Positions 1-8,348 of a DNA stretch of 64,000 bases are shown here, in pieces; the first letter of the stretch is position 1; each line of letters opens with the position of its first letter. The position numbers were made by a program, and so were the translations under genes. The stretch is from assembly GCA_035249305.1 (NCBI GenBank), contig DATFGQ010000097.1, positions 143,691 to 207,690 on the forward strand, given 5' to 3'. Source of the DNA: DASUNP01 sp035249305 (GTDB taxonomy: Bacteria > Acidobacteriota > Blastocatellia > UBA7656). Below the pieces are notes generated by a model. The model was not told where the DNA came from. It was given only the letters and a program-made list of their open reading frames with translations, and did not search any database.

Positions 1-1055
1 GCCGGGCCGCCCGATACGTACAGCGTCGCTTCGGCCAGGCCGTAGCAGGGGAAGAATGCCTCGCGCCTGAACCCCTGGCGGCGAAACGCCAGGTAGAAGT
101 AGTCCAGCGTGCCGGCTCGCACGGGCTCCGAGCCGTTGTAGGCCGTCACGACGCTGCTCAAATCGAGCCCCGCCTTCTCCTCTTCCGTGATGACGCGCGC
201 GCAGTAGTCCCACCCGAAGTTCGGGCCGCCGACCATCGTGCCTCTGTATTTGGTGATCGCTTCGAGCCACCTCAGAGGCTTCTGGAGGAACGCGCCGGGC
301 AGCATCAGCACGCAGGGGAAGCCTACGTAGAGCGCCGTGAGCACGTTGCCTATCAGCCCCATGTCATGAAACAGCGGCAGCCATCCGACGTTGACGCTCT
401 CTTCGGATAAGCCGAGCCCTTGCTGAAGCGTCAGCGCGTTGGCCGCGAGGTTCTCGTGCGTGACCATCACGCCTTTGGGCATGCCCGTCGAGCCCGAGGT
501 GTATTGCAGGAACGCGACCGAATCGAGCGCGGGGGCGGGCAGGTCGTCCGTCTCGCCCGCGGGCCTTGTCGTTACGATCTCTGTGGCGATGCAGGTAGCG
601 CCCAACGTCCTGGGGAAGGCCCTCGTGACGGTCAGAACGATGTCTGATGTCGTCAGTATCAACCGGGGCGTCGAGTCGTTGAAGATCGCCTTCAAACGGT
701 CGACGGATCGGTTCTTGCGCGGGGTCGTGGCGGGGACGGCGATCATCCCCGCGTAGAGGCAGGCGACGAACGCCGTTATGAACTCAAGGCCGGAAGGGTA
801 GAGCAGCAGAGCCCTGTCGCCCGGCTTCGCATGCGCCAGCAGCACACGCGCCATCCCCCTGGCCCGCTGTTCGAGCTGCTCGAAGGTCAACGAATCGGCG
901 GCCCCCTCTTCCCGCAAGAAAGTGTAGGCGGCGACGGTGGGGATCGCTTTCGCGTGATGTCGCAGGCGGTCGATTATGGAGAGGTCATCGAATGACGTCT
1001 GGGGGTAGTTCACTGTTTGGATTCCTCTTTGATTTGTTTCATATGCTCTTTCCAT
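1..1055 (-). CDS. Fatty acyl-AMP ligase / acyl-CoA synthetase-like (N-terminal part, cut by window edge)
   Basis: The gene reads leftwards and runs off the window, so only about 351 N-terminal residues are seen. The translation holds the adenylation-family phosphate-binding loop (LQYTSGSTGMPKGVMVTH, about residue 170-190), followed by a GWLPLFHDMGLIG segment and a Y-GLAEATLYVSGG segment close to the edge. The H-DMGLIG motif is typical of fatty acyl-AMP ligases (FAAL), which activate fatty acids as acyl-adenylates and pass them to an acyl carrier protein or PKS/NRPS line. The start at ATG 1055 has a GAGG ribosome site 8 nt upstream; a few residues later lies a GTG that is less well placed. No carrier protein or PKS gene is inside the window; partners, if any, lie to the left. 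Family call is firm; FAAL versus CoA ligase is inferred from the motif only. Confidence 0.85.
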   Translation of the reverse strand, partial: MERAYETNQRGIQTVNYPQTSFDDLSIIDRLRHHAKAIPTVAAYTFLREEGAADSLTFEQLEQRARGMARVLLAHAKPGDRALLLYPSGLEFITAFVACLYAGMIAVPATTPRKNRSVDRLKAIFNDSTPRLILTTSDIVLTVTRAFPRTLGATCIATEIVTTRPAGETDDLPAPALDSVAFLQYTSGSTGMPKGVMVTHENLAANALTLQQGLGLSEESVNVGWLPLFHDMGLIGNVLTALYVGFPCVLMLPGAFLQKPLRWLEAITKYRGTMVGGPNFGWDYCARVITEEEKAGLDLSSVVTAYNGSEPVRAGTLDYFYLAFRRQGFRREAFFPCYGLAEATLYVSGGP

Positions 1056-1155
1056 AGCTATACCTCGTCACTCATGACCGAATGTCATTCTTAGAAAAAA
1101 ATTACAGGGCTCTTCCGGCCGGCGGTGTGTTTAAGACGGGTTAATGAGGTAATAG

Positions 1156-1290
1156 GTAGGGGCGGGGCTTGTCCCCGCCCGGATCGCGCGTTAGCGCGAT
1201 GACAGAATATTAAGCAAGCCTAGTCCGTGGTAAGGAAGAGCCATCATTGGCCTGCGGCCAATCCGGGCAGCCACAAGGGCTGCCCCTACA
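1156..1290. repeat. REP-like intergenic repeat with gtaggggc ends
   Basis: The segment begins with GTAGGGGCGGGGCTTGTCCC and ends with the complementary type of sequence, GGCTGCCCCTAC, so the two ends pair imperfectly. The left end is nearly identical to that of the repeat at 24170-24264. It lies in the 280-bp gap between the acyl-AMP ligase start (1055) and the small gene ending at 1336. No ORF is convincing in the gap. Confidence 0.7.
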
Positions 1291-1335
1291 GTGATCTGTG
1301 AAGTTTCGCTGAGTCGGCAGCTAATCTTTAGGGTC

Positions 1336-1506
1336 CTACTCGGCCCGGCCTTCTTCTTTCTCCTTCTCTTGTTCTACCTCGGGCGGGTAGGGCGGCTCTA
1401 TGCCGAGCGTCCAGGCGGGCGGGTCTGATGCAGGAAAGCTCTCTTTGATCGCCTCGTCTATCTCCGCTTCGGTCGGGCGTTCTTCTTGATTATCTGGATT
1501 GATCAT
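1336..1506 (-). CDS. Small acidic conserved protein with SFPASDPPAW motif
   Basis: This is a 56-residue protein, very acidic at its C-terminus, with the core AIKESFPASDPPAW. The same short motif recurs in small uncharacterised proteins of many bacteria and in tails of larger ones; no biochemical function is known to me. The ATG at 1506 is chosen over a longer reading from 1581 because an AGGGG ribosome site lies just upstream and because the longer form would overlap the preceding gene by about 70 bp in another frame. It starts 5 bp after the stop of the DUF5996 gene, so it is the last gene of a pirin-DUF5996-small protein operon. Confidence 0.75.
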   Translation of the reverse strand: MINPDNQEERPTEAEIDEAIKESFPASDPPAWTLGIEPPYPPEVEQEKEKEEGRAE

Positions 1507-1510
1507 GTCA

Positions 1511-2455
1511 TTACCCCTGGTGGCCGTCTGCGCGCTCCAACTCCCGGCGGTCCCATTGCGCGAGATTCGCTCCCGCTTCATAAGTGCTTTCGAGAAACTC
1601 CATCAACGCGTCGTCAGGAGAATTGGAGTTTCGCACGTCGTCATAAAGCAATATGAATTCTTTCATTGCTGTGCTGTAGAAAGCGCGGCCCGGCCTGACG
1701 GGCTCTTCGCCGAGTCCCGCCGGCTCCGGGGCCGTGTACGAATAGAAGGCCGGCGCGTTTACAGTGCCGTCGGCGCGGTCGCGCTCGACCGGCCCCGACG
1801 CGCGTATGCCGGGCCAGAAACCGTGACTGATGACCTCGTGCGAGTAGGCTTCGCGCGTGATCCTGTCCGCGCCCTCGCGCTCGGGCGCGCGGCGGCCCGA
1901 AAAGCGCGTCACGGCCATGTCGAAGCTGCCCCAGAAAAAATGGACGGGGCTGCACTTGCCTATGAAGCGCGAGCGAAACTCTGTGAAGACCCGCTCCGTC
2001 TGCACGAGTATGCGCCAGAGGCGGTTGGCGTATTCCGGATCATAAGAGGCGTTCTTGTGATCCTGCTCGAACGGCACGGGGTCTTCTACTTCGACGGGCA
2101 CGGGCCATATCTTCACCTCTATGGCGAGCGCGCGGAGCCTGTCGATTACCTCTTGGTGGAAATCGGCTACCGAGCGCGGGGCGAGCGTGAGGGTCTCCGT
2201 GGCCCCGTCGTCGCGTTTGATTAAAAGCAGGTGGTCTATGAAGTCGAAGTCGATCTCGAAGGCGCTGCCTTTGTAAGGCATGGGCGAGGTCGTGAGCCCG
2301 CGCGCCGTCACGTAGAGCGGCACGTTCCACCAGTGGTTGACCAGCGGCGTCTGCGCCAGGCGAATTTTGCCTACGACCTGCGTCCACATATGAAGCGTCG
2401 CGTAGGTGTCTTGCCACTCTTCTAAAGGTAAGGCCGGCCATAAATCGTTTTTCAT
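1511..2455 (-). CDS. DUF5996 family protein
   Basis: A 314-residue soluble protein with no signal peptide or membrane segment. It starts MKNDLWPALPLEEWQDTY and carries the features I associate with DUF5996: TLHMWTQVVGK, HWWNVPLYVT, PVHFFWGSFD, and SHEVISHGFWPG near the C-terminal half. The many conserved His and Trp residues suggest a ligand or metal pocket, but no reaction is established. It sits 14 bp downstream of the pirin gene and 4 bp upstream of the small SFPASDPPAW gene, all on the minus strand, which points to one transcript, possibly a redox or stress-related unit given pirin. Confidence 0.8.
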   Translation of the reverse strand: MKNDLWPALPLEEWQDTYATLHMWTQVVGKIRLAQTPLVNHWWNVPLYVTARGLTTSPMPYKGSAFEIDFDFIDHLLLIKRDDGATETLTLAPRSVADFHQEVIDRLRALAIEVKIWPVPVEVEDPVPFEQDHKNASYDPEYANRLWRILVQTERVFTEFRSRFIGKCSPVHFFWGSFDMAVTRFSGRRAPEREGADRITREAYSHEVISHGFWPGIRASGPVERDRADGTVNAPAFYSYTAPEPAGLGEEPVRPGRAFYSTAMKEFILLYDDVRNSNSPDDALMEFLESTYEAGANLAQWDRRELERADGHQG

Positions 2456-2469
2456 CGATAAGATCTCCG

Positions 2470-3168
<699 letters not shown>

Positions 3169-3332
3169 TTATTAGACCCCTGTCCTTTAGTTGTCTCCTT
3201 CGAGTTTACGGATTGAGAGTAGATACAAGCGCCAGCCGGTATTCAGAGATGTCCACGCAAGATATAAAGTATAGCGTCGGCCCTCAGGCAGGGAAAGGCC
3301 GTCCTCATATTAACCGAAGTGCGCGCATGAAT

Positions 3333-3450
3333 CGCCGCGTAGCGGCGCGATGATTTAGGCTGCTCGCCGCGTAGCGGCGCGTTGAACGCTAGGATCAACC
3401 TCCGCTACGCGGCGATCAACGCTAAAATTATACGGCCGCTACGTGGCGGC
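3333..3450. repeat. Cluster of four palindromic CGCCGCGTAGCGGCG-type repeats
   Basis: Four copies of a GC palindrome of about 15 bp lie at 3333-3347, 3365-3379, 3402-3414 and 3435-3450, the last two as variants (GCCGCTACGTGGCGGC). Spacers contain a further repeated motif (gttgaacgcta / gatcaacgctaaaa). The 313-bp gap 3169-3481 otherwise contains only the pirin 5' region. This is REP/BIME-like rather than coding. Confidence 0.75.
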
Positions 3451-3481
3451 AATGCCGAATGATCGTTTCGCTTCCCGGCGT

Positions 3482-4102
3482 TTAGGGCTTCGATAAGGGC
3501 TGTTGTTCGGCCCTCTCAGGCGGCTTCTGTCGTTTGGAGCTGCGGTCGCGGTAATAGTCCGAAACGTAATCCTTCATCCCGAATTCGAGCCAGCTCATCC
3601 CGTGGCGTTTGGCTTCCGTTATCGCCTGGTCGGCCGTCCACTCGTCGTTCGAGATGCGATAAAGCGCGACTATGGTCCCTGTCCTGTCGGAGCCGCGCTT
3701 GCAGTGGATAAAGACGGGCCAGTTCTGTTCGTCGTTTAAGATCGCCATCACGCGCGCGACCTGTTCGTGAGTGGGCCGGCTCAGCCCCGGCATGGTGATG
3801 TTGAAGAACGTCAGCCCCGCTGCTCTCGCTTCCGCCTCTTCGGCGCGCGTGATCTCGTCGGGCCCGCGCAGGTTGACTATGGTCTTTATCCCCAGATCGG
3901 CCAGCTTCTTCAGGCCGCCGGTCTTCGGCTGCCCGCCGCGATAAAGCCTTTCGCTTACCTTGTGGAAATTGGGCAGCTCGGCGTAGCGCGGCGCTTGTTG
4001 GGCGAGGCACGCCGAAGCAAAGATCAGCGTCACGAGGGCTGACGTGATCGTGTGGTTTATCTGTCGTCTAAAAGTCAAACCATTGATTTGGCCTGCGCGC
4101 AT
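3482..4102 (-). CDS. Secreted/periplasmic dual-specificity (tyrosine) phosphatase-like protein
   Basis: The mature part has the cysteine-phosphatase signature HCKRGSDRTG with H133, catalytic C134 and R140 (numbering from ATG 4102). The fold start, NFHKVSERLYRGGQP, and GIKTIVNLRG are characteristic of the bacterial DSP-like/PTP families. An N-terminal hydrophobic stretch (TITSALVTLIFASACLAQQAP, about residues 20-40) reads as a signal peptide, so the enzyme should act outside the cytoplasm. ATG 4102 is preferred over TTG 4123 because of an AGGAG ribosome site 5 nt upstream. Possible substrates are phosphotyrosine, phosphoinositide or other phospho-esters; no neighbour gives a clue. Total 206 residues. 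Confidence 0.85.
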   Translation of the reverse strand: MRAGQINGLTFRRQINHTITSALVTLIFASACLAQQAPRYAELPNFHKVSERLYRGGQPKTGGLKKLADLGIKTIVNLRGPDEITRAEEAEARAAGLTFFNITMPGLSRPTHEQVARVMAILNDEQNWPVFIHCKRGSDRTGTIVALYRISNDEWTADQAITEAKRHGMSWLEFGMKDYVSDYYRDRSSKRQKPPERAEQQPLSKP

Positions 4103-4287
4103 AAGGCTCCTTCCCGCTTTCAATGCTCCCGTGATTCGTTCTGACTAACCGTGTTTGTTCTGATTATATCCCAACGCCCGAGGTTGCCGTACAAAAATGT
4201 CTTATGAATTTATTGCGCTCTGTGTCTCGGCGACCCCTCGATGCGAATAAGGTAGTGAACCGCCTAACCCTAGAGCGTGATTGAAAA

Positions 4288-4463
4288 GTCCCCGAAGGGA
4301 CACATAAAAAAGCCAGGGGCATCGCCCCTGGGAAAGCGTGTTATTTAATACAAGCCCTGAAAGGGCGATACATCTTTATCGCGCCCTTTCAGGGCTTCGT
4401 CTCGTATGATGGATGACCCGGCGCGTTGCGCCGGGCTATTGAATCACGCCCTTTCAGGGCTTT
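4288..4463. repeat. REP-like palindrome cluster in the 4103-4477 gap
   Basis: The gap between the phosphatase start and the SDR stop contains several perfect palindromes: CCAGGGGC-ATC-GCCCCTGG, CCCGGCGC-GTT-GCGCCGGG, and three copies of AGCCCTGAAAGGGCG (4353-4367 direct; 4382-4396 and 4447-4461 inverted). This arrangement is typical of repeats mobilised by RAYT transposases. The repeat differs in sequence from the ends of the RAYT copy at 15540-16190, so a second RAYT elsewhere in the genome is likely. No gene is seen in the gap. Confidence 0.7.
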
Positions 4464-4477
4464 TACTCCCACCCCCT

Positions 4478-5503
4478 CTAAGCGATCTGGTTATTCTCCT
4501 GCGCGGCCCTGTCGCTCAGCGCCGTCAGCCACGAAGGGGAGAGACTCGACTCGCTCTCTTTCCCTTTAGCGCGCGCCGTGCCTATGCCGCCGGGCTCGGG
4601 CAGCAGCGAGTTGACTACGCCAAGAAGGTCCGCCGTCAAGCCGGGGAATACTCCGTGAAACAGCGCGGCGAGCTTCGCTTGAATCGTGAGCACCACTTCG
4701 GCGTCGCCGCGCCTGGTGGCCGCGATGATCTGCCGCGCCGCGCGGCCGGCCGCGATCGAGGTGACCGGCAGCGAATCGCTTATCGAAAACCATGCGTACT
4801 CGGCGCGGTGCTGGCCTTTGAAGGTCGCGTTGCGCGGGCTGCCCGTCCGCATCAGTCCGGGGCAGACGGTCGTAACCAATACTCCGTCTTTCATCAGCTC
4901 CGCGCGCAGCCCTTCCGAAAAACCTACGAGCGCGAACTTGCTCGCAGAGTACGGCAGCAGGTGCGGGACGCTTATCTTTCCGCCGATCGAAGATATGTTG
5001 ACGATCCGGCCTTCGCCCCGCTGTCGCATCTCGGGCAGCACCGCGAGCACGGTGTAGAGCGGCGCCCAGAAGTGCGTCTTCATAGCCTCCTGGTAATCGT
5101 CTACGGTCATGACCTCCATCGGGCCGACCTCTATGACGCCCGCGTTGTTGACGAGCAGATCGATCTGGCCGTAATGATCGCGCACCGCGCCGACCATCTC
5201 TTCTACCATCGCGCGGTCAGTCACGTCGCAAGGCGCGGCCATCACCTCGGCCCCGCGCGCTTCGAGGTCGTCGCGAGCCCGCTCCAGGTCTTCCGCGTCG
5301 CGCGCGCAGATGGCCAACCGCGCGCCTTCGCGCGCAAGCTCGCGCGCGAGCACAAGCCCCAGGCCCCGCGACCCGCCCGTGATCAGCGCCACGCGCCCGC
5401 GCAAGTCGTAATGTCTTGCGCGCCTCAAGAGCGCGCGGGCCGCAATGAGCGCCGCGGCGCTGCCTGCCGCGCATAGAATCGCTTTCGTGCTTCCTTTATT
5501 CAT
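4478..5503 (-). CDS. Short-chain dehydrogenase/reductase (SDR) with N-terminal membrane anchor
   Basis: A 341-residue classical SDR: cofactor loop TGGSRGLG (residues 42-49), NNAG (119-122), and the catalytic S172, Y185 and K189 (YSASK). R65-D69-type basic/acidic residues after the second strand do not settle NADPH versus NADH. The first 25 residues (AILCAAGSAAALIAARALL) are hydrophobic and may anchor it in the membrane; the C-terminal 60 residues extend beyond the usual 250-aa fold. Its start lies 10 bp after the exonuclease III stop, so the two are probably co-transcribed although unrelated in function. Substrate unknown. Confidence 0.9.
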   Translation of the reverse strand: MNKGSTKAILCAAGSAAALIAARALLRRARHYDLRGRVALITGGSRGLGLVLARELAREGARLAICARDAEDLERARDDLEARGAEVMAAPCDVTDRAMVEEMVGAVRDHYGQIDLLVNNAGVIEVGPMEVMTVDDYQEAMKTHFWAPLYTVLAVLPEMRQRGEGRIVNISSIGGKISVPHLLPYSASKFALVGFSEGLRAELMKDGVLVTTVCPGLMRTGSPRNATFKGQHRAEYAWFSISDSLPVTSIAAGRAARQIIAATRRGDAEVVLTIQAKLAALFHGVFPGLTADLLGVVNSLLPEPGGIGTARAKGKESESSLSPSWLTALSDRAAQENNQIA

Positions 5504-5513
5504 GACTTCACCC

Positions 5514-6284
5514 TTACAGCTTGAACTCCGCGACGACGGGCGCGTGGTCCGACGGGCGCTCCCAGCCGCGCGGCTCCCTGTCTATCCATGCGGCAGTAGA
5601 CCGGGCGGCGAGCTTCTTCGACGCCCAGATGTGGTCTATGCGCAATCCAAGGTTGCGGCGGAACGCGCCCTGGCGATAGTCCCACCACGAGAACTCTTTC
5701 TCATTCTGATTGTGCGCGCGGAAACAGTCGGTAAAGCCCCACTCGTTGACATGCATGAGGGCCGCGCGCTCCGGCTTGCTGAAGAGTATTCGCCCCTCCC
5801 AGAGCTTCGGGTTATGAACGTCGCGGTCTTCCGGCGCTACGTTGAAATCGCCGCACAGCAGGACCTTCTCGTCCGCGTCGTATTGCGAATCGAAATAAGC
5901 CCTGAGCCTCTTCATCCATTCGAGCTTGAAGTAGTACTTGTCCGAGCCCACGAACCCGCCGTTGGGCATGTAGACGTTGACTACCCGCACTCGGTCGGCG
6001 GTGGCCGAGATTACACGCGCCTGCGCCCCCGGCGCGTCGTCGGGCATCCCGCGCGTGACGCGGCTCAGCTCTACGCGCGAGAGGATGGCCACGCCGTTGT
6101 AGGTCGGTTGTCCGAAGCTCTCCGAGCGGTAGCCTGCCTCGGCGAAGGCCGCGGCGGGGAATCTTTCGTCAACGCATTTCGTCTCTTGAAGACAGAGCAG
6201 CTCGGGTTGCTCGCTCTCTAGCCACCTGAGGACGAGCGGCAGCCGGGCCAGCACCGAGTTGACATTCCACGTTGCCAGTTTCAT
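5514..6284 (-). CDS. xth: Exodeoxyribonuclease III (AP endonuclease, xth family)
   Basis: A 256-residue endonuclease/exonuclease/phosphatase-fold protein of normal family length. It has the metal-binding start ATWNVNS, LCLQETK with the catalytic Glu, GDFNVAPEDRDVHNP (central Asp/Asn pair), LRIDHI and the terminal SDHAPVVAEF with the catalytic Asp-His. It would cleave at abasic sites and trim 3' blocked ends in base excision repair. It reads into the SDR gene 10 bp downstream. Upstream lies a 120-bp gap with a long inverted repeat (6316-6384). Confidence 0.95.
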   Translation of the reverse strand: MKLATWNVNSVLARLPLVLRWLESEQPELLCLQETKCVDERFPAAAFAEAGYRSESFGQPTYNGVAILSRVELSRVTRGMPDDAPGAQARVISATADRVRVVNVYMPNGGFVGSDKYYFKLEWMKRLRAYFDSQYDADEKVLLCGDFNVAPEDRDVHNPKLWEGRILFSKPERAALMHVNEWGFTDCFRAHNQNEKEFSWWDYRQGAFRRNLGLRIDHIWASKKLAARSTAAWIDREPRGWERPSDHAPVVAEFKL

Positions 6285-6315
6285 AACCCGCTATCTTACC
6301 AGCTTCCGAAATAGA

Positions 6316-6384
6316 AGCCACAGAGACACAGAGGCGCAGAGATTCATTATTCTTTTTTCTCTGTGCCTCTGTGTCTCTGTGGCT
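6316..6384. repeat. Long inverted repeat (AGCCACAGAGACACAGAGG type)
   Basis: Two 27-bp arms (6316-6342 and 6358-6384) are complementary with one mismatch and a 15-nt T-rich loop. The sequence is low in complexity (CAGAGACACAGAGG). It sits between two minus-strand genes, DUF3309 and xth, and could end the DUF3309 transcript, but the style is that of a dispersed intergenic repeat. Confidence 0.7.
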
Positions 6385-6404
6385 AGATAGATTCACGGTC
6401 TGAT

Positions 6405-6560
6405 TCAAAGTCGCCCGGTCAGCCACAGGATTATCACGATCAGCAGTATCAGCCCGAGCAGCCCGCTGGGGTAGTAGCCCCACCCTCTGCTGTAAGGCCA
6501 TCGAGGCACAGAGCCGAGCAGCAACAGTATCAGCAGAATGATTATTATTGTCGTTAACAT
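6405..6560 (-). CDS. DUF3309 family small membrane protein
   Basis: A 51-residue protein consisting of two hydrophobic helices round a WPYSRGWGYYPSGLLGLILLI core, which is the DUF3309 signature. Such mini-proteins are often encoded next to stress or envelope genes; no function is known. Two tandem ATGs occur (6563 and 6560); the second gives the better spacing from the AGGAGG ribosome site, so it was chosen. The gene is divergent from the sigma-54-driven envelope-stress set at 6965. Confidence 0.8.
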   Translation of the reverse strand: MLTTIIIILLILLLLGSVPRWPYSRGWGYYPSGLLGLILLIVIILWLTGRL

Positions 6561-6876
6561 CATCCCCTCCTGTCGGAGAATCGCCACGCCATTAACTCAG
6601 GCGATTGTTTCAGCAACGCGCGTGCCAGCTAGGCGCGAGAGATTTGGCGCAGGGCTGAGTGCTTACAAGACACCGCTGCACGGTAAAGGGACATTGTTGC
6701 TGGTAATTTTTTCTCAACCTGCAAGATCGCCCCGGCCGCCTCATGCGCCGGTGCCCACTCGGGCGAGAGCGCGCGCGATGAAAATCTCTTTATCCTTACA
6801 TAGTTTGATCTACTCGCCGCGGCGACTTGAGCGTCGCGCACGTCATGACCTGCGAATTTAAGCGGGCTGTTCGGGC
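6561..6876. other. Intergenic gap upstream of the sigma-54 promoter, no gene seen
   Basis: About 400 bp separate the divergent DUF3309 gene and the first envelope-stress gene. ORFs in it are out-of-context reading frames without family resemblance. The piece upstream of the sigma-54 promoter (6600-6860) is the expected place for enhancer-binding sites; I could not pick out a convincing repeated operator by eye. Confidence 0.4.
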
Positions 6877-6893
6877 TGGCACTCATATTGCTT
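6877..6893 (+). promoter_or_regulatory. Predicted sigma-54 (RpoN) promoter
   Basis: TGGCAC-TCATA-TTGCTTT matches the -24/-12 consensus (TGGCAC-N5-TTGC), with the invariant GG and GC exactly 10 bp apart. It lies about 70 bp upstream of the ATG at 6965 and points into the four-gene membrane-protein set. A sigma-54 promoter needs an AAA+ enhancer-binding activator, which is not in the window. Confidence 0.7.
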
Positions 6894-6964
6894 TTATGAG
6901 ACTTGATCGAGGGTGTTGACAATCTCAGTGTGGGTTTTGAGCGAAAAAAATGAAGGAGCGTGAT

Positions 6965-7330
6965 ATGGCACAGAACTTTGATCGTGATGACCTGATCCTC
7001 TCACGCGAAGGATCGAACTACGGAGGCGAGACGCAGCGCGGGGGCAAGACGTTTGACCGCATTAAGGTGACGGTCGCAGACAAGCTGAAGCAGGCCGCCG
7101 ACGCCTTACACCAAAAGACGGCTCAGCCGGGCGAGCAGACGAGCGCGGTCGGAGGTTACGGCAACCAGGCCGCCAACTGGCTGAACTCGTCGGCCGATTA
7201 CATAAGGGATTTGGAGCCGCAGCGGCTCAAGAGCGACATTCAAGACGAGGTGCGCCGGAACCCCGGCCGCAGCCTGCTGATTGCCGGGGCGGCGGGGCTC
7301 ATACTGGGCGCGCTGTTTCGCAGGAGGTAA
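6965..7330 (+). CDS. YqjD/ElaB-like membrane-anchored stress protein
   Basis: A 121-residue hydrophilic protein ending in one hydrophobic helix, RSLLIAGAAGLILGALFRRR, the tail-anchor pattern of DUF883/YqjD/ElaB proteins (inner-membrane, ribosome-associated in E. coli). The body is Gln/Ala-rich and helical (VADKLKQAADALHQKT). The ATG at 6965 has AAGGAG 9 nt upstream; a longer form from 6950 would contain that site. It is the first gene after the sigma-54 promoter and lies 6 bp upstream of the holin-superfamily gene. Confidence 0.7.
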   Translation: MAQNFDRDDLILSREGSNYGGETQRGGKTFDRIKVTVADKLKQAADALHQKTAQPGEQTSAVGGYGNQAANWLNSSADYIRDLEPQRLKSDIQDEVRRNPGRSLLIAGAAGLILGALFRRR

Positions 7331-7336
7331 AGAGAT

Positions 7337-7786
7337 ATGCAGACGCAAAGGCGGTTTGAGCGCAGGCCCGCCGATCTACAGCGTCCAGAGACGCAGCAGC
7401 GCGAGGAGATGCAGCGCGAATCTTTCGGCGAGCTGATAGGCGATCTCGCTAATAACTCGGCCGCGCTGGTGCGCGACGAGATAGAGCTCGCCAAGCAGGA
7501 GATGCGCGAGAAGCTGAATTCGTTTCGCGCCGGTGTGGTGACGGTCGCCGCGGGCGGTGTGGTCCTGTTGGTGGCGACACTGGCGCTGGTCGCGGCCGCC
7601 ATCATAGGGCTCGGCCACCTGGTCGGCCACGGGTGGGCGGCGCTGATCGTCGGGGCGGTGCTGGCGCTTGTCGGGGGGATAACTGCGATGGTCGGCCTGG
7701 GGCAGCTTAAACGCACCAGCCTCAAGCCGGAGCAGACGATAGAGACATTGCAGGAGGATAAAGAATGGCTGAAAGAACTGACGTAG
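7337..7786 (+). CDS. Phage holin-like superfamily III / YqjE-like membrane protein
   Basis: A 149-residue protein with an amphipathic helix (ELIGDLANNSAALVRDEIELAKQEM, about 31-56) followed by two membrane helices (about 66-90 and 98-122), as in the Actinobacterial holin-X/YqjE family (PF07332-like). Despite the family name these proteins are chromosomal envelope proteins, normally found with YqjD and DUF3618 proteins as here. An AGGAGG site is well placed before ATG 7337. Its 3' end overlaps the DUF3618 gene by 22 bp, showing translational coupling. Confidence 0.85.
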   Translation: MQTQRRFERRPADLQRPETQQREEMQRESFGELIGDLANNSAALVRDEIELAKQEMREKLNSFRAGVVTVAAGGVVLLVATLALVAAAIIGLGHLVGHGWAALIVGAVLALVGGITAMVGLGQLKRTSLKPEQTIETLQEDKEWLKELT

Positions 7787-8250
7787 CGACGAGAATGCAC
7801 CCGGAAGACACATTTGAGCGTAGCGCCGAAGAGATACGCCAGGACATAGCCGCCCGCCGCGAATCGATATCTGATACCGTCGACCGCCTGGGCGACCGCA
7901 TACACGAGACGCTCGACTGGCGCGAGTACATCGCCGAGTACCCATACGTAGCGCTCGGCGTCGCCGCGGGCCTGGGCTTTCTGGTCGCGGGCATATTCAA
8001 GTTCAAGCGCGAGCCTACGCCTCGCGAGCGCATAATCGACGCGCTGGCCGAGATCACCGAAGACCTGACCGACCGCGTCCGCGGGTCGCTGGAAGACGTG
8101 GCGCCGAAGAAGGGCGGGCCGGGCAAGACTATCAAGGCTGCGGCGACTGCCGCGGTGACGAAGGCGGCGTTAGATTTCGCGAAGAAGAAAGCGAACGAAG
8201 CGTTCGCCGGGCGCAGCCAGGAGCGGGAGCAGGGGTACGGAGTGCATTAA
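7765..8250 (+). CDS. DUF3618 domain protein
   Basis: A 161-residue protein with the DUF3618 pattern: SAEEIRQDIAARRESISDTVDRL near residues 20-42, then a single hydrophobic segment YPYVALGVAAGLGFLVAGIF (about 60-79) and a helical charged C-terminus rich in Lys/Ala. It is expected in the cytoplasmic membrane. It overlaps the upstream holin-like gene (stop 7786) and has AGGAGGA just before the ATG. Confidence 0.85.
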   Translation: MAERTDVATRMHPEDTFERSAEEIRQDIAARRESISDTVDRLGDRIHETLDWREYIAEYPYVALGVAAGLGFLVAGIFKFKREPTPRERIIDALAEITEDLTDRVRGSLEDVAPKKGGPGKTIKAAATAAVTKAALDFAKKKANEAFAGRSQEREQGYGVH

Positions 8251-8312
8251 GAATTGAGAATGAAGAATGGAGAATTCAGAGCTCCTGATTCGCGGTTCTT
8301 CATTCTCAATTC
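8251..8312. repeat. Perfect 17-bp inverted repeat (GAATTGAGAATGAAGAA)
   Basis: The arms at 8251-8267 and 8296-8312 are exact reverse complements, followed by a partial further copy (tctcaattggtaattcataattc). The repeat fills the gap between the DUF3618 gene and the fourth envelope gene and is AT-rich against a GC-rich background. It may also be read as a hairpin in the operon transcript. Confidence 0.75.
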
Positions 8313-8348
8313 TCAATTGGTAATTCATAATTCACAAGGAGGGAACAT

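Noticed and set aside
3333..3450. Possible CRISPR array
   Set aside because: Units are 13-16 bp palindromes with irregular spacing and no cas gene nearby.
4406..5476. 356-aa plus-strand ORF
   Set aside because: Antisense to the SDR gene; Arg/His-rich translation without family features, caused by high GC.
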